Source: Longitalea arenae
GTDB lineage: Bacteria > Bacteroidota > Bacteroidia > Chitinophagales > Chitinophagaceae
NCBI RefSeq assembly: GCF_016924755.1
Contig: NZ_JAFFJX010000002.1
Coordinates: forward strand, 744,001-808,000
Direction of reading: 5' to 3'
Length of the DNA stretch: 64,000 nt
Positions 63,922 to 64,000 of the stretch are shown here, in pieces. Each line of letters opens with the position of its first letter. Positions within the stretch are counted from its first letter, which is position 1. The notes below the pieces were generated by a model. The model saw nothing but the letters and a program-made list of their open reading frames with translations. It made no database searches and was not told where the DNA came from. A program made the translations under genes and the position numbers.

Positions 63922-64000
63922 ATGAAGTCTGTTTATACGCTTTTCATTGTATTATTCATTACCCAGCTCTCTTTTGGCCAGGTTGCCCTTACCCCTGTGA
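63922..64000 (+). CDS. Truncated exported protein at the window end
   Basis: An ATG 20 bp after the lipoprotein stop begins KSVYTLFIVLFITQLSFG, a clear signal peptide with a cleavage-type GQ end, then runs off the window after 26 codons. It is the next gene of the receptor-lipoprotein operon; its function cannot be told. Confidence 0.75.
   Translation, partial: MKSVYTLFIVLFITQLSFGQVALTPV

Overview
The window looks like a chromosomal segment of a Bacteroidota member, most likely Chitinophagaceae (Niastella/Chitinophaga-like). The support is three ECF sigma / FecR / TonB-receptor loci (two with SusC and SusD), a hybrid two-component regulator with a Reg_prop propeller and an AraC output domain, long hybrid kinases, DUF4221-type lipoproteins and weak Shine-Dalgarno signals. 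No tRNA, rRNA, CRISPR array, insertion sequence or glycoside hydrolase was seen.

1-20.1 kb is a dense signalling block. A leftward operon (5423 to beyond 1) holds a single-domain REC, a REC-kinase and a CHASE3 hybrid kinase with three REC domains. It diverges from a 1373-aa hybrid two-component regulator. A tight rightward operon (11209-20103) follows: a NIT-domain hybrid kinase with three RECs, CheR, a receiver-less CheB, REC-PAS-kinase, REC, and REC-PAS-HisKA_3 kinase, closed by a clear terminator. No chemoreceptor or CheA is present.

20.2-29 kb has an alpha/beta hydrolase, a small secreted two-cysteine protein and a leftward sigma-FecR-SusC-SusD locus. 29.5-36.5 kb is an envelope-lipid block: two GT39/ArnT-like glycosyltransferases, two PAP2 phosphatases, a flippase-like membrane protein and two small hydrolases. 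A secreted endonuclease/exonuclease/phosphatase-family protein and an unknown gene follow. A microsatellite-containing duplication lies at 29.36-29.53 kb.

38.6-52.8 kb is the most unusual part. An ECF sigma gene is separated from its FecR partner by about 950 bp that contain a decayed ~145-bp tandem repeat. The SusC gene changes abruptly from GC-rich to strongly AT-rich near 42.34 kb, inside the coding sequence. The AT-rich stretch continues to about 52.9 kb. It encodes the SusC barrel, SusD, a pseudo-thioredoxin/PPP-phosphatase fusion, a small secreted two-cysteine peptide with its own palindrome and terminators, a DUF4221-like lipoprotein, a CxxC lipoprotein, a second PPP-like phosphatase and a small HTH protein. 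I propose it as an acquired, possibly undescribed peptide/redox/phosphatase surface system.

53.0-57.7 kb is a leftward block: a MauE/DoxX-like membrane protein, an HTH paralogue preceded by two strong inverted repeats, a protein kinase-LanC fusion without a lyase domain or zinc cysteines, an unknown protein, and a lysine-tailed HTH protein. 58.2-64 kb is a third sigma-FecR-TonB-receptor-lipoprotein locus, cut by the window end.
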